From assembly GCA_947167455.1 (NCBI GenBank), contig CAMVIB010000009.1, forward strand, positions 1 through 64,000: a stretch of 64,000 nt of DNA. Direction: 5' to 3'. This DNA is from an uncultured Prevotellaceae bacterium. Its GTDB lineage: Bacteria > Bacteroidota > Bacteroidia > Bacteroidales > Bacteroidaceae. A model generated the notes under the pieces. That model made no database searches. It saw nothing but the letters and a program-made list of their open reading frames with translations, and was not told the origin of the DNA. Both the position numbers and the translations under genes were made by a program. Of the stretch, positions 7,983 through 17,404 are shown one piece after another (position 1 is the stretch's first letter; every line of letters starts with the position of its first letter).

Positions 7983-10745
7983 ATGCCTGAGAATTACCAT
8001 CCGGAAATGAAATGGGCCGCAGCCGTCCACCTTTATTTTTTTATATTTTTATATTTTTTCATTATTCCCGCCGCCGCAGCCCAGCGCAAGCAGTCCTTTG
8101 ACGAGGGCTGGCGCTTTCATCGTGGTGCCGCCATCAATGCCGAGGCCGTGAACTACGACGACTCCCAGTGGCGTCAGGTCATCGTGCCCCACGACTTCAG
8201 CATGGAGCCAGTAGCCTACGCCCACGACTATCGCGAGCAGACCGCCGAATGGAAAAACTGGCAGGTGGGGCCTTTCTCGCGACTCAGCCCCGGCGACTCC
8301 GATTCGGGACAGACCCTCAGCGGCTCCGGCTGGTATCGCAAGACATTCCGCCTGCCCGGCACCTCCGTCGATGAGGCCCTTCGGCAGCAGCTGTTCCGCC
8401 TCCGCTTTGACGGAGTATATAACCAGGCCGAGGTGTGGGTCAATGGCGTCAAAGCCGGGATGAACGTCTTCGGCTACATGCCTTTCGTGGTGGACCTCAA
8501 CCCTGTTCTTAGCAGCCCGGAGAACCTCAACCCGCAGGACCCGCAGCTCGTCACCATCGCCGTCCACAGCATCAGCGAAGGGCTGAACAGCCGTTGGTAC
8601 TCGGGCAGCGGCATCTATCGTCATGTGTGGCTTGAGGTCACGGACAAGGTGCATCTCGACGAGTGGGACACCTACGTCGATGCTTCCGCACTCGAGGGCA
8701 AGAAAGCCCGCATCCGCGTCTCCGCCAAGGTCTTCAATGAGGGCACCGAACCTGCCACAGGCGAGGTGCTGGTGACCATCGCCGATGCCGGGGGAAACAT
8801 TGTCGCCACCGCCACACAACCTTTCAGCCAGAACACCGTCAGCGCCGAACTCACGCTGAAGTCCCCCCACCTGTGGTCGCCGGATTCGCCTTATCGCTAC
8901 ACCGCCCGCATCAGCCTCCGCACCACAGCCGGCCAGCACGATGCCCTGGTCATTCCCTTCGGCGTGCGCAGCATCGCCTTCTCTGCCGAGCGGGGCTTCC
9001 TGCTCAACGGCCAGCCCACCAAGCTGCGCGGCGGCTGCGTACACCATGACAATGGCCTGCTGGGCACCGCCGCCGTCGATCGCGCTGAGGTCCGCAAGGC
9101 CGAGCTGCTCAAGGCGCAGGGCTTCAACGCCGTCCGTACTAGCCACAACCTGCCTTCCGAGGCTTTCCTCTACGCTTGCGACAGCCTGGGCCTGCTCGTC
9201 ATCGACGAGTGCTTCGACCAGTGGGAGGAAGCCAAGCGGCGCGATGACTACAGCAATTACTTCTCCCGCGAGAAGCAGGTTATCCGCGACGGAAAGCCCG
9301 TAGGAACGGGCGTCACCAACTTCGAGTACGATGCCGCACTCATGGTGCGTCGCGACCGCAACCACCCCTCCGTCATCCTCTGGAGCATAGGCAACGAGGT
9401 AGCCCAGCGCTCCGACGTACCCCGAGGCAAGGAGATTGCCGATGCCATCACACGCGCCATCAAGCACGAGGACACCACGCGCCCGACCTTGCTTGCCGTA
9501 TGCGACTACTGGGACCGCCAGCCACAGAAGATGACCTGGGAGAAGGACTCCCCCAGGGCTTTCGAGCTCGTGGAGGTAGGTGGCTACAACTACCAGCCGC
9601 ATCGCTACGAGAGCGACCACGCAAAGTTCCCACAGCGCATCATCTGCGGCACAGAATCCTACCCCAATGCCGTGGCCGCCATCTGGAACAACGTGAACCG
9701 TCACGACTATGTCATCGGCGACTTCGTCTGGACCGCCATCGACTATATCGGTGAGGCAGGGCTCAGCCACGCTCTCGAGCGCAGCGACCGCGGACGATGG
9801 ATTCAGCTGCTCGCCTGGCCTTGGTTCAACGCATGGTGTGGCGACCTCGACCTCACGGGGAACAAGAAACCGCAGTCCTACTACCGCGATGTCGTGTGGG
9901 GACTGCGCCCGATAGCCATGGCCGTCCGTCCCTCGGTGACCGACGGCGAGTACGAGGATGCACTCGGGTGGTGCTGGACGGCTGAGGAGAACCACTGGAA
10001 CTGGCACGCCAGCGCCTACTACGATGGCCCCGACGCCTGCGGCTATCTTCCCGTTGATCTCCGGCCAGAGAAATATGACAACGCCACGCTCCGGACTATC
10101 GTCCACGACGTCAACGGTCATCGCAGCGACTCCCTCCGTGTGAACGTTTACACACGTGAGCCCCGCGTCCGCCTGTCCGTCAACGGACGTGTCCTCGGCG
10201 AACAGGATGTCAACCCCGAGACCTACACCGCCACCTTCCGCGTGGCCTACGAGCCCGGCGAACTGAAGGCCGAGACCGTGAAGGGCAGGCGCTCCGAAGT
10301 GACCTTCCGCACCTCGGGCGCCCCGGCTGCCATCCAGTTCCTGCCCGTGCAGGGCGGTCAGCTCCCGCAGACCTCCTCATCTTCTGCCTCCTCCTCATCT
10401 TCTGCCATTACCTTTTCCTCCTCCTCCTTATCCTCCTCTACCGTCATCTCCGCCTCGCACAACGATCTCGCCTACATCTACCTCCGCATAGTGGATGCCG
10501 ATGGTAACCTCTGTCCCACGGCCGAGCTACCTCTTGACATCAAGACCTCCGGCGCGCACCATCTGGCCATCGCCGGCACGGGTCATCCCTACGACCTCCA
10601 CTCCTTCCGTTCCCTTTCGCCCACCACCTTCCGCGGTCAGGCCCTGCTAATCATCCAGCCGCAAGAGGAGAGGGGTGCCGTCACCATCACCGCCACCTCC
10701 CCCAAACTCCCGTCGCCATCAACCTTCTGTGTCGTGATGGAGTAG
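7983..10745 (+). CDS. Glycoside hydrolase family 2 (beta-galactosidase-like), exported
   Basis: I use the ATG at 7983, downstream of the -7 box (alternative 8007). The 920-residue protein starts with a signal peptide ending in PAAAAQ. The order is a GH2 sugar-binding beta-sandwich, an Ig-like domain, a TIM barrel, then a C-terminal DUF4982-like beta domain and a further Ig-like region. The likely acid/base is Glu472 in WSIGNEV and the nucleophile Glu558 in ICGTES. A serine-only linker (about residues 800-820) arises from an 18-bp tandem repeat of TCC/TCT codons. Bacteroidales enzymes of this layout cleave beta-galactosides or related glycans in the periplasm; the substrate cannot be fixed from sequence. 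Stand-alone transcription unit. Confidence 0.9.
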   Translation: MPENYHPEMKWAAAVHLYFFIFLYFFIIPAAAAQRKQSFDEGWRFHRGAAINAEAVNYDDSQWRQVIVPHDFSMEPVAYAHDYREQTAEWKNWQVGPFSRLSPGDSDSGQTLSGSGWYRKTFRLPGTSVDEALRQQLFRLRFDGVYNQAEVWVNGVKAGMNVFGYMPFVVDLNPVLSSPENLNPQDPQLVTIAVHSISEGLNSRWYSGSGIYRHVWLEVTDKVHLDEWDTYVDASALEGKKARIRVSAKVFNEGTEPATGEVLVTIADAGGNIVATATQPFSQNTVSAELTLKSPHLWSPDSPYRYTARISLRTTAGQHDALVIPFGVRSIAFSAERGFLLNGQPTKLRGGCVHHDNGLLGTAAVDRAEVRKAELLKAQGFNAVRTSHNLPSEAFLYACDSLGLLVIDECFDQWEEAKRRDDYSNYFSREKQVIRDGKPVGTGVTNFEYDAALMVRRDRNHPSVILWSIGNEVAQRSDVPRGKEIADAITRAIKHEDTTRPTLLAVCDYWDRQPQKMTWEKDSPRAFELVEVGGYNYQPHRYESDHAKFPQRIICGTESYPNAVAAIWNNVNRHDYVIGDFVWTAIDYIGEAGLSHALERSDRGRWIQLLAWPWFNAWCGDLDLTGNKKPQSYYRDVVWGLRPIAMAVRPSVTDGEYEDALGWCWTAEENHWNWHASAYYDGPDACGYLPVDLRPEKYDNATLRTIVHDVNGHRSDSLRVNVYTREPRVRLSVNGRVLGEQDVNPETYTATFRVAYEPGELKAETVKGRRSEVTFRTSGAPAAIQFLPVQGGQLPQTSSSSASSSSSAITFSSSSLSSSTVISASHNDLAYIYLRIVDADGNLCPTAELPLDIKTSGAHHLAIAGTGHPYDLHSFRSLSPTTFRGQALLIIQPQEERGAVTITATSPKLPSPSTFCVVME

Positions 10746-10857
10746 GGAAATAGTGCTTGCGCCATATCTCCAATCAACTCAAATCCGAGTCACCAAGTAC
10801 CATTTAACGTCGCCATCGTAGCCAGTCATGGAAATGCTAGTGCCATGTGTGAAATAC

Positions 10858-10895
10858 ACAAAGGCGCAAAGTCTTAATTGACTTTGCGCCTTTGT
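10858..10895. terminator. Bidirectional terminator hairpin
   Basis: A perfect 16-bp stem (ACAAAGGCGCAAAGTC at 10858-10873 with its complement at 10880-10895) encloses a 6-nt TTAATT loop. It sits between the converging GH2 and branching-enzyme genes. Confidence 0.8.
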
Positions 10896-10915
10896 CGGAG
10901 GTGTATTCAACAAGT

Positions 10916-13042
10916 CTATTCATCCTTAGACTTGGCAAGCACCACGGCCGAGCGTGCCGGCAGGTAGAGCTTGAGCCAACCCTTGTTGTCCTTGGCGAGC
11001 TCGGGGTCATAGTTCGTGAGGTGCTTGACGCTGTCATCGTTGAGGCCATGGCCGCCGAACGCGACATCGTCGGTGTTGAGCAGAACCTGATATGTCCCCT
11101 GACGAACCATGAAGCCATAGCCTGTGTAGGAACGGTTGTAAGAGAAGTTGAAGACGAAGAGCAACTCGCCGCGCTGATAGGCCAGCACTTGGTCGCCGTC
11201 GTTGTGCCAGATCTCAGTGACAGGAGTCTTCTGTATGTCCTTCTGTAGCTTGAGAGTCTTGAGCATCTCGCGGTCGAAGTCGCCGAGATAGTGGTAGCAG
11301 AGCTCGTGGTTGTCAACGAGATTCCACTGTCGGCGTGCATACTTGTAGCTCCATCCATTGCCCTCGCGTGGGAAGTCAATCCACTCGGGATGTCCGAACT
11401 CATTGCCCATGAAGTTGAGGTAACCGCCGTTGATGGTAGATGCCGTGAGGAGGCGTATCATCTTGTGAAGGGCTATTCCTCGCTCCACGGCGTAGTTCTC
11501 GTCGCCCTTCTTGAAGTGCCAGTACATGTCGGCATCTATGAGACGGAAGATGATGGTCTTGTCGCCCACGAGTGCCTGATCGTGGCTCTCGCAGTAGCTT
11601 ATGGTCTTCTCATCGGCGCGGCGGTTCTTCACCTCCCAGAACATTGAGCTGGGTTTCCAGTCCTCGTCGCGGAGCTCCTTGATGATCTTTATCCAGTAGT
11701 CGGGGATGTTCATTGCCATGCGATAGTCGAAGCCGTAGCCGCCGTCCTTGAAAGGAGCTGCCAGACCTGGCATGCCGCTGACCTCCTCGGCGATGGTGAT
11801 GGCTTTCGGGTTGACTTGGTGTATGACCTCGTTGGCGAGAGTGAGATAGCAGATGGCGTTGTCATCCTGATGGCCGTTGTAGTAGTCGCCATAGCCGCCG
11901 AAGGCCTCGCCCAGACCATGGCTGTAGTAAAGCATCGATGTTACGCCGTCGAAGCGGAATCCGTCGAAATGGTATTCCTCGAGCCACCATTTGCAGTTGG
12001 ATAGCAGGAAGTGTATGACTTCGTTCTTTCCGTAGTCGAAACAGAGGCTGTCCCATGCCGGATGCTCGTGGCGGTCGCCGGGATAGAAGTACTGGTTGGG
12101 GTCGCCGCAGAAGTTGCCGAGACCCTCATTCTCATTCTTCACGGCATGGCTGTGCACGATGTCCATGATGACGGCCATGCCGCGCTCGTGGGCATCGTCG
12201 ATGAGGGCTTTGAGCTCCTCGGGCGTGCCGAAACGTGAACTAGCGGCAAAGAAACTGCTGACGTGGTAGCCGAAGGAACCATAATACGGGTGTTCCTGGA
12301 TGGCCATAATCTGTATGCAGTTGTAGCCTTCCTGCTGAATTCGCGGCAGAACATTCAGCCGGAACTCCTCGTAGGTGCCTACTTTCTCGGCATCTTGCGC
12401 CATGCCGATGTGGCACTCGTAGATGAGAAGCGGCGAGGTGTTGGGCTTGAATTTCTTCACCTTCCACTCGTAGGGCTGCTCAGGAACCCATACCTGTGCA
12501 GAGAATATCTTCGTTTGATCGTCTTGCACGACCCTGTTAATCCATGCCGGTATGCGCTCGCCCTGACCACCTTCCCAGTGTATGCTGAGCTTGAAGAGGT
12601 CGCCATGATGCATAGCCTTGGCAGGCAGTTTGATTTCCCAGTTGCCGAAGGTGCCCTTGACACGCTTCATGGCGTAAGGCTTCTGCTCTTGCCAGCCGTT
12701 GAAATCGCCGATGACGTAGATCTCAGTGGCATTGGGAGCCCACTCGCGAAGCACCCACTTCTTGTCCTCAAAGTGAAGTCCGTAGTAGAGATACCCGCTG
12801 GCAAAGTCGGCAAGTTTCTGCTTGCCGCCATCGGTGAGTTCGTTAATTTTGTCGAGAGCGTGTTGGTGACGGCCTGCAATGGCTCCCTCGAAGGGTGCCA
12901 GCCAAGCGTCGTTCTTGACCAGTTTCAGTTGTGTGGCAACCTCTTCTTTCTGCTTAGAGGCTGCTTTCTTTGCAGCTGCGGTGGTGACCTTGCCTTTTGT
13001 GGCGGGCTTGGTAGCAGTTTTTGTTGATGCTGTCTTTGCCAT
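10916..13042 (-). CDS. glgB: 1,4-alpha-glucan branching enzyme (GH13, eukaryote-like subfamily)
   Basis: The 708-residue enzyme moves alpha-1,4 glucan segments to alpha-1,6 positions during glycogen synthesis. After a CBM48-like domain (about 85-190) comes the GH13 barrel. Nucleophile Asp365 lies in GFRFDGVTSML, Glu419 in IAEEVSGMP, and the transition-state Asp in CESHDQALVGDK; a C-terminal all-beta domain follows. GFRFDGVTSMLY and AEEVSGMP match the GBE1-like (GH13_8) type and not E. coli GlgB. The first 35 residues are an unusual Lys/Ala/Thr-rich low-complexity tail with no counterpart in the catalytic family; its role is unknown. No clear promoter was found. Confidence 0.95.
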   Translation of the reverse strand: MAKTASTKTATKPATKGKVTTAAAKKAASKQKEEVATQLKLVKNDAWLAPFEGAIAGRHQHALDKINELTDGGKQKLADFASGYLYYGLHFEDKKWVLREWAPNATEIYVIGDFNGWQEQKPYAMKRVKGTFGNWEIKLPAKAMHHGDLFKLSIHWEGGQGERIPAWINRVVQDDQTKIFSAQVWVPEQPYEWKVKKFKPNTSPLLIYECHIGMAQDAEKVGTYEEFRLNVLPRIQQEGYNCIQIMAIQEHPYYGSFGYHVSSFFAASSRFGTPEELKALIDDAHERGMAVIMDIVHSHAVKNENEGLGNFCGDPNQYFYPGDRHEHPAWDSLCFDYGKNEVIHFLLSNCKWWLEEYHFDGFRFDGVTSMLYYSHGLGEAFGGYGDYYNGHQDDNAICYLTLANEVIHQVNPKAITIAEEVSGMPGLAAPFKDGGYGFDYRMAMNIPDYWIKIIKELRDEDWKPSSMFWEVKNRRADEKTISYCESHDQALVGDKTIIFRLIDADMYWHFKKGDENYAVERGIALHKMIRLLTASTINGGYLNFMGNEFGHPEWIDFPREGNGWSYKYARRQWNLVDNHELCYHYLGDFDREMLKTLKLQKDIQKTPVTEIWHNDGDQVLAYQRGELLFVFNFSYNRSYTGYGFMVRQGTYQVLLNTDDVAFGGHGLNDDSVKHLTNYDPELAKDNKGWLKLYLPARSAVVLAKSKDE

Positions 13043-13132
13043 TTATTGTCTTGATTGGTTGTGTGCTTAGGGTCTGTTGAGTGTGTCGTGCTGTCGCGTC
13101 CTTGCACTCAGATAAAAACAATCGCCCCGCTG

Positions 13133-13573
13133 TCAGGCCTTGACTTTGAAGATGGCCTTGCGGAGCGTATTGTCTGTTATGGCTGGAGCGTGTCCGTCGT
13201 TGGGAAAAAAGATAACAAACTGGCCTGGCTCGACAATGAAATATGTCTGTGCCAGTCCCTCGTAGAAGGTGATGTCATCGTCGGCGTTATATGGCGCCTC
13301 GACGAGATAATGTCTGGGCGTCCATCCCATCTGTTCGCCGGCAGAGATAGGTATCTGAATGTCTATCATAGCATCGTGTGTCTCGATGCGTGCTGCCTCG
13401 CGGCTTTTAGGCTTAGCGTCAACGATGTTGACAAAGAGGTCGTCACCGAGAATCTCGTGCCGTCCTAAGGGAAGTTGTCCGAGGTCGATTTGTCCTATAT
13501 ATTCTGCTACCTTTGCGAACAGTGGATTCAACGAATTGTATTTGCTGAACGAGCTGATGTGATCAAGAATCAT
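13133..13573 (-). CDS. YhcH/YjgK/YiaL family (DUF386) protein
   Basis: The 146 residues match the family length and its cupin-like pattern: LGRHEILGDDLFVNI, ETHDAMIDIQIPISAGEQMGW, and the metal-site region FVIFFPNDGHAPAI with the PxDxH-type motif. Members are linked to sialic-acid and sugar-acid catabolism (YiaL, YhcH), but no such genes lie nearby, so the role is open. A TAACTTTG -7 box lies 35 bp upstream of the start, giving a separate transcript from glgB. Confidence 0.9.
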   Translation of the reverse strand: MILDHISSFSKYNSLNPLFAKVAEYIGQIDLGQLPLGRHEILGDDLFVNIVDAKPKSREAARIETHDAMIDIQIPISAGEQMGWTPRHYLVEAPYNADDDITFYEGLAQTYFIVEPGQFVIFFPNDGHAPAITDNTLRKAIFKVKA

Positions 13574-13607
13574 GTTTTTGAGTAAACTATCCTTTGAAAA
13601 ATCGCCG

Positions 13608-13615
13608 CAAAGTTA
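13608..13615 (-). promoter_or_regulatory. -7 promoter element for the DUF386 gene
   Basis: The minus strand reads TAACTTTG, which fits TAnnTTTG. The implied transcript start is near 13602, about 30 nt before the ATG at 13573. No -33 TTG at 19-21 bp is evident. Confidence 0.5.
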
Positions 13616-13704
13616 GTGAAAATAATTGAGACCCGGAAAATATTTGATGAGAAAATGCTGTTTGTGGGCTTTTTGCCATATTTTTTGGATTCTTGGCGAC
13701 AGTC

Positions 13705-14841
13705 TTATTGCTGAATAACTCCATTCTTATAGATGCCTCGGCGCGTCACTTTGCCATTTCTGTCCTTCTCTACGAAGGCTCCGTCGCGCTCGTTGTTGCG
13801 ATATGAACCCTCGAAGCGTACGCCGTCGGGGGTCTCCATGACGCACGGCCCGTTCTTCTCGCCTTGGCGGAAAGTGCCTTTGAACTTTGTGCCGTCCTTC
13901 TGGCGTAGTATGCCCTCTCCGTCCATCATGCCTGCCAACCACTCGCCCTCATAGACATCGCCGTTGGCCCATGTGTATTTGCCACGGCCTTCCTTCTTGT
14001 CGTTGCGCCACTGCCCAATGTAGCTGGCTCCGTCGGCAGACGTGAAGGTGCCGTTGCCGTGCTTGAGGCCGCCCTTGAACTGTCCGACGTATTTGTTGCC
14101 ACTGGCAAAGGTGAAGATGCCCTCGCCCTCGCGCTGGCTGTGCTGGTACTGTCCCTCATAGCGGTCGCCGTTGTTGAACTGGTATATGCCCTTGCCCTGC
14201 AAGGCGTCATTGACGAAGTCGCCGGTATAGACGTCGCCGTTGGCATAGGTGTATGTGCCTCGGCCGTTCATCTTGCCTTCCTTCCACTGGCCGACGTAGC
14301 GTGCACCGCCCGACCACGTGAAGGTGCCTTGGCCATCTTTGAGGTCATTCTTCCATGTACCGACGTACGAGTCGCCGGAGCTGTATGTGTATGTGCCCTG
14401 ACCCTGACGCTTGTCCTCGTTCCACTGTCCTATGTAGCGGTCACCGTTGAAATAGTCCATTTGTCCGTCGCCATGTTGGTAGTCGCGGTACCACAGACCC
14501 TCATAGCGGTTGTTGTTTTTGAAATAGAAGGTACCTTGACCGTGTTGCTGGTCTTGGAACCACTCGCCCTCGTAGCGCTCGCCGTCGGCAAAGCTGTAGA
14601 TGCCATAGCCCTCGCGGCGGCCGCGCACATATTCGCCTTCATAAACGTCGCCGTTGATGAAGATGGTCTTGCCCTTGCCATAGGGCTTGCCCTTGAAGAG
14701 CTCGCCCTGATACTCTGCGCCGTCGCGGAAGGTGTAGTTGCCGATAGTGATTTGCTGGGCCTCTGCGCCGACAGCTGCCAGTGTCATGGCGACGGCTAGT
14801 GCCAGGAGGCGGTGATTGGTATGTTTGGTATATTGGGTCAT
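13705..14841 (-). CDS. Exported MORN-repeat protein
   Basis: The 378-residue protein has a signal peptide (LLALAVAMTLAAVGAEA, cleavage about residue 28). About 14 MORN repeats of 22-24 residues follow (YxGxWxxGxxxGxGxYxxxxGxxYxG), running almost to the C-terminus. MORN arrays form elongated beta-hairpin surfaces in membrane-associated or scaffold proteins, and no enzymatic domain is attached. It stands alone between the DUF386 gene and relA-like gene, each with its own upstream gap. The molecular role is unknown. Confidence 0.9.
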   Translation of the reverse strand: MTQYTKHTNHRLLALAVAMTLAAVGAEAQQITIGNYTFRDGAEYQGELFKGKPYGKGKTIFINGDVYEGEYVRGRREGYGIYSFADGERYEGEWFQDQQHGQGTFYFKNNNRYEGLWYRDYQHGDGQMDYFNGDRYIGQWNEDKRQGQGTYTYSSGDSYVGTWKNDLKDGQGTFTWSGGARYVGQWKEGKMNGRGTYTYANGDVYTGDFVNDALQGKGIYQFNNGDRYEGQYQHSQREGEGIFTFASGNKYVGQFKGGLKHGNGTFTSADGASYIGQWRNDKKEGRGKYTWANGDVYEGEWLAGMMDGEGILRQKDGTKFKGTFRQGEKNGPCVMETPDGVRFEGSYRNNERDGAFVEKDRNGKVTRRGIYKNGVIQQ

Positions 14842-15006
14842 GATGATAAGTCGAGGGTTTAGTTGTAAGTGTTGATAGGTTATAAATAGGTTTGTGGCTT
14901 ATGGCATGCTGTGGTTTGCCGGTTGGCTCACGAAGTGCCTTATACGGCCACAAAGTAAGCTAAAAGTTATGAGACGGCGAAATCTGTTAACGGCTTTTAA
15001 CGAGTG

Positions 15007-17223
15007 TTAAAGTCTTGTTACGCCTTTTACACCCCTTACGCCTTCCAATTTCTGCATGAGGCCTTTCAGCCGCGACGTGTCGTCGAGCATCACTGTCAGC
15101 GTACCGCTGAAGAGCCCGTCGTGCGAGTCTATGCTTATTGAGCGCAGCAATATTTTCTCGTCCTTGGAGATGATGCTGGTGATGTTGTTGACGATGCCAA
15201 GGTCATCCTGTCCCACCACGCGCAGGGTGATGGCATACTGTGTGCCGCCCTTGCCGGCCCATCGTGCATCGATGATGCGGTAGCCGTAGCGCTCGCGCAG
15301 ACGGTGGGCATTGGGGCAGTCCTTGCGGTGTACCTTGATGCCACCGCCTGCCATGATGAAACCGAAGACGTCGTCGCCATATACGGGATGGCAGCAACGG
15401 GCCAGTTGGAACTCTATGCCGCGCAGGTTTTTGTCGATCACAAGTACATCGCCATGACGTGTGTCGCGGCTTGCCAGTTCGGCGTTGGTGGGTTGCGAAT
15501 AAGCCTCGGCGCTCACCGTCTGTTGTGCCAGCTCGCCGCGGTCGTAGCGCTGCTGCGTCATATAGGCTTCCATCACACGCCCGATGTCAAGTGTGCCGTC
15601 GGCAAGGGCCTTATAGAACTCCGTCACCACCTTGTAGCCCAGTCGATTCATGGTGTGCATCAGCGTGGGCTCGTCGATGTCAAGCTTGCGGTTCTTGAAC
15701 TTCCTCTCAAGCTCCTCCTTGGCATAGGCAGCCTGACGGGCATCCATCTCTTTCAGTGCCTGCCGTATCTTGGAGCGCGCGCGCCCTGTCTTGGCGACGT
15801 TGAGCCAGTCTTGCTTAGGCACCTGGTTGGCGTGGGTCATAATCTCCACCTGATCGCCGCTTTGCAGCACGTGTCGCAGTGTCACCATCTTGCCGCCGAT
15901 GCGTCCGCCGGTGCAGGTGTTGCCAACCTTGGTGTGTATGGCGTAGGCGAAGTCGAGGACAGTGGCTCCCTGCGGCATCTTGAAGAGGTCGCCGCGAGGC
16001 GTGAACACGAACACTTCGTCCTCATAGAGATCCATGCGGAACTGATCCATGAGCTGAAGGTCGTCGCCAGCCTCCAAAGCCGAGCGTATGCTCTGCAGCC
16101 ACTGTTCCACGCCGGCCTCACCGCCGCGGACGCCCTTGTAGCGCCAGTGGGCAGCCAGGCCACGCTCTGCCACTTCGTCCATGCGCTCGGTGCGTATCTG
16201 CACCTCTACCCATTTCTGTTCGGGGCCGAGCACGGTGATGTGCAGGCTCTCGTAGCCGTTGCTCTTGGGGATGGAGAGCCAGTCGCGCATACGTCTGGGG
16301 TTGGGCTGATACATGTCGGTGAGTATCGAGAACACCTGCCAGCAGTCCTGCTTCTCGCGCTCCAACGGCGAATCGAGTATCACGCGTATGGCAAAGAGGT
16401 CATAGACACCCTCGAAGGGGCATCGCTGCTTCTTCATCTTCTGCCAGATGCTGTGGATGCTCTTAGTACGTCCCTTAATGTGAAACTTAAGGCCTGCAGC
16501 CTCAAGACGCTGGCTCACAGGCTGTATGAAACGTTCTATGTATGCATCACGGCTCCGCTTTGTAGCATTGAGCTTATCCTTGATGTGGTAGTAGGCATCG
16601 TGCTCGAGGTACTTCAGTGAGAGGTCTTCGAGTTCGGACTTCAGCTTGTAGAGGCCGAGCTTGTGGGCCAGTGGTGCATAGAGATATGCTGCCTCTGTCG
16701 AGACGCGTCTGCGGGCATCGTCGTTGTCGCTGTCCTTGATATTGCGCATGACACATACGCGCGAAGCTATCACTATGAGAATTACGCGCATGTCTTCGGC
16801 AAAAGACAATAGCAGCTGGCGGAAGTTCTCACTCTCCACTACGGGGTTCTTCCTGTAGAGGTCGTTGATGCGCGACAGACCGTGCACAATGCGTGCCACG
16901 TCGCCGCCGAAGTCGGCACGAACCTCGTCGGCAGTAGCAACGCCGGCAATTACAGGTCTCGACAGCATTACGCCGAGCAGGCTGCCGCGCGAGATGCCTA
17001 TTTCTGTGGCAACGATGATGGCTGTCTGAAGGTCTGTGAGCAACGGATGTAGGCCGAAGGCATCGCGTGACAAGGCACTTGTGCCGTCGGCACGACGCAG
17101 ATAGCCACGCAACAGGCTGTAGTCGGATGGCTTGAGCTCTGCTGACGCCAGTCTGGCCAGCTCACGATGGAGTGACTTCAGTTGCGACAGCTCGGCGGCA
17201 GAAAAGGTTGTGTTTGCATCCAT
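15007..17223 (-). CDS. RelA/SpoT-family (p)ppGpp synthetase with degenerate hydrolase domain
   Basis: The 738-residue protein makes the stringent-response alarmone by pyrophosphate transfer from ATP to GDP/GTP. The synthetase domain is intact (GRTKSIHSIWQKM, YDLFAIRVI, IPKSNGYESLHITVLG, VEVQIRTERMDEVAERGLAAHW). TGS (EVFVFTPRGDLFKMPQGATVLDFAYAIHT), helical and C-terminal ACT domains follow. The N-terminal hydrolase domain lacks the HDxxED metal site: the corresponding stretch reads LLGVMLSRPVI, and the usual DRLHNMR region is SRVCVMRN. It should be a synthetase-only RelA-like enzyme, although the RMRD loop resembles the RxKD of bifunctional Rel. A bifunctional SpoT is presumably elsewhere in the genome. 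Confidence 0.9.
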   Translation of the reverse strand: MDANTTFSAAELSQLKSLHRELARLASAELKPSDYSLLRGYLRRADGTSALSRDAFGLHPLLTDLQTAIIVATEIGISRGSLLGVMLSRPVIAGVATADEVRADFGGDVARIVHGLSRINDLYRKNPVVESENFRQLLLSFAEDMRVILIVIASRVCVMRNIKDSDNDDARRRVSTEAAYLYAPLAHKLGLYKLKSELEDLSLKYLEHDAYYHIKDKLNATKRSRDAYIERFIQPVSQRLEAAGLKFHIKGRTKSIHSIWQKMKKQRCPFEGVYDLFAIRVILDSPLEREKQDCWQVFSILTDMYQPNPRRMRDWLSIPKSNGYESLHITVLGPEQKWVEVQIRTERMDEVAERGLAAHWRYKGVRGGEAGVEQWLQSIRSALEAGDDLQLMDQFRMDLYEDEVFVFTPRGDLFKMPQGATVLDFAYAIHTKVGNTCTGGRIGGKMVTLRHVLQSGDQVEIMTHANQVPKQDWLNVAKTGRARSKIRQALKEMDARQAAYAKEELERKFKNRKLDIDEPTLMHTMNRLGYKVVTEFYKALADGTLDIGRVMEAYMTQQRYDRGELAQQTVSAEAYSQPTNAELASRDTRHGDVLVIDKNLRGIEFQLARCCHPVYGDDVFGFIMAGGGIKVHRKDCPNAHRLRERYGYRIIDARWAGKGGTQYAITLRVVGQDDLGIVNNITSIISKDEKILLRSISIDSHDGLFSGTLTVMLDDTSRLKGLMQKLEGVRGVKGVTRL

Positions 17224-17404
17224 AGATAGTCACTTTTAGGGCTTCTCAAACCGTTTTTTCCACTTTTTCTGTGCGAAGGTAAAGAATTTCTTTGAAAAAG
17301 TATATGCCTTTCAACCTTTTTTCGTATTTTTGGCCGAAAATTAACGAAATATACCGCTTTGTGGCTCTAATTTAACAGCAATAACCTATAAAACCATTTT
17401 TTCT

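Noticed and set aside
8049..10121. Long minus-strand open frame opposite the GH2 gene
   Set aside because: It is the antisense shadow of a GC-rich gene with biased codons; the translation has no domain pattern, and the plus strand has clear GH2 motifs.
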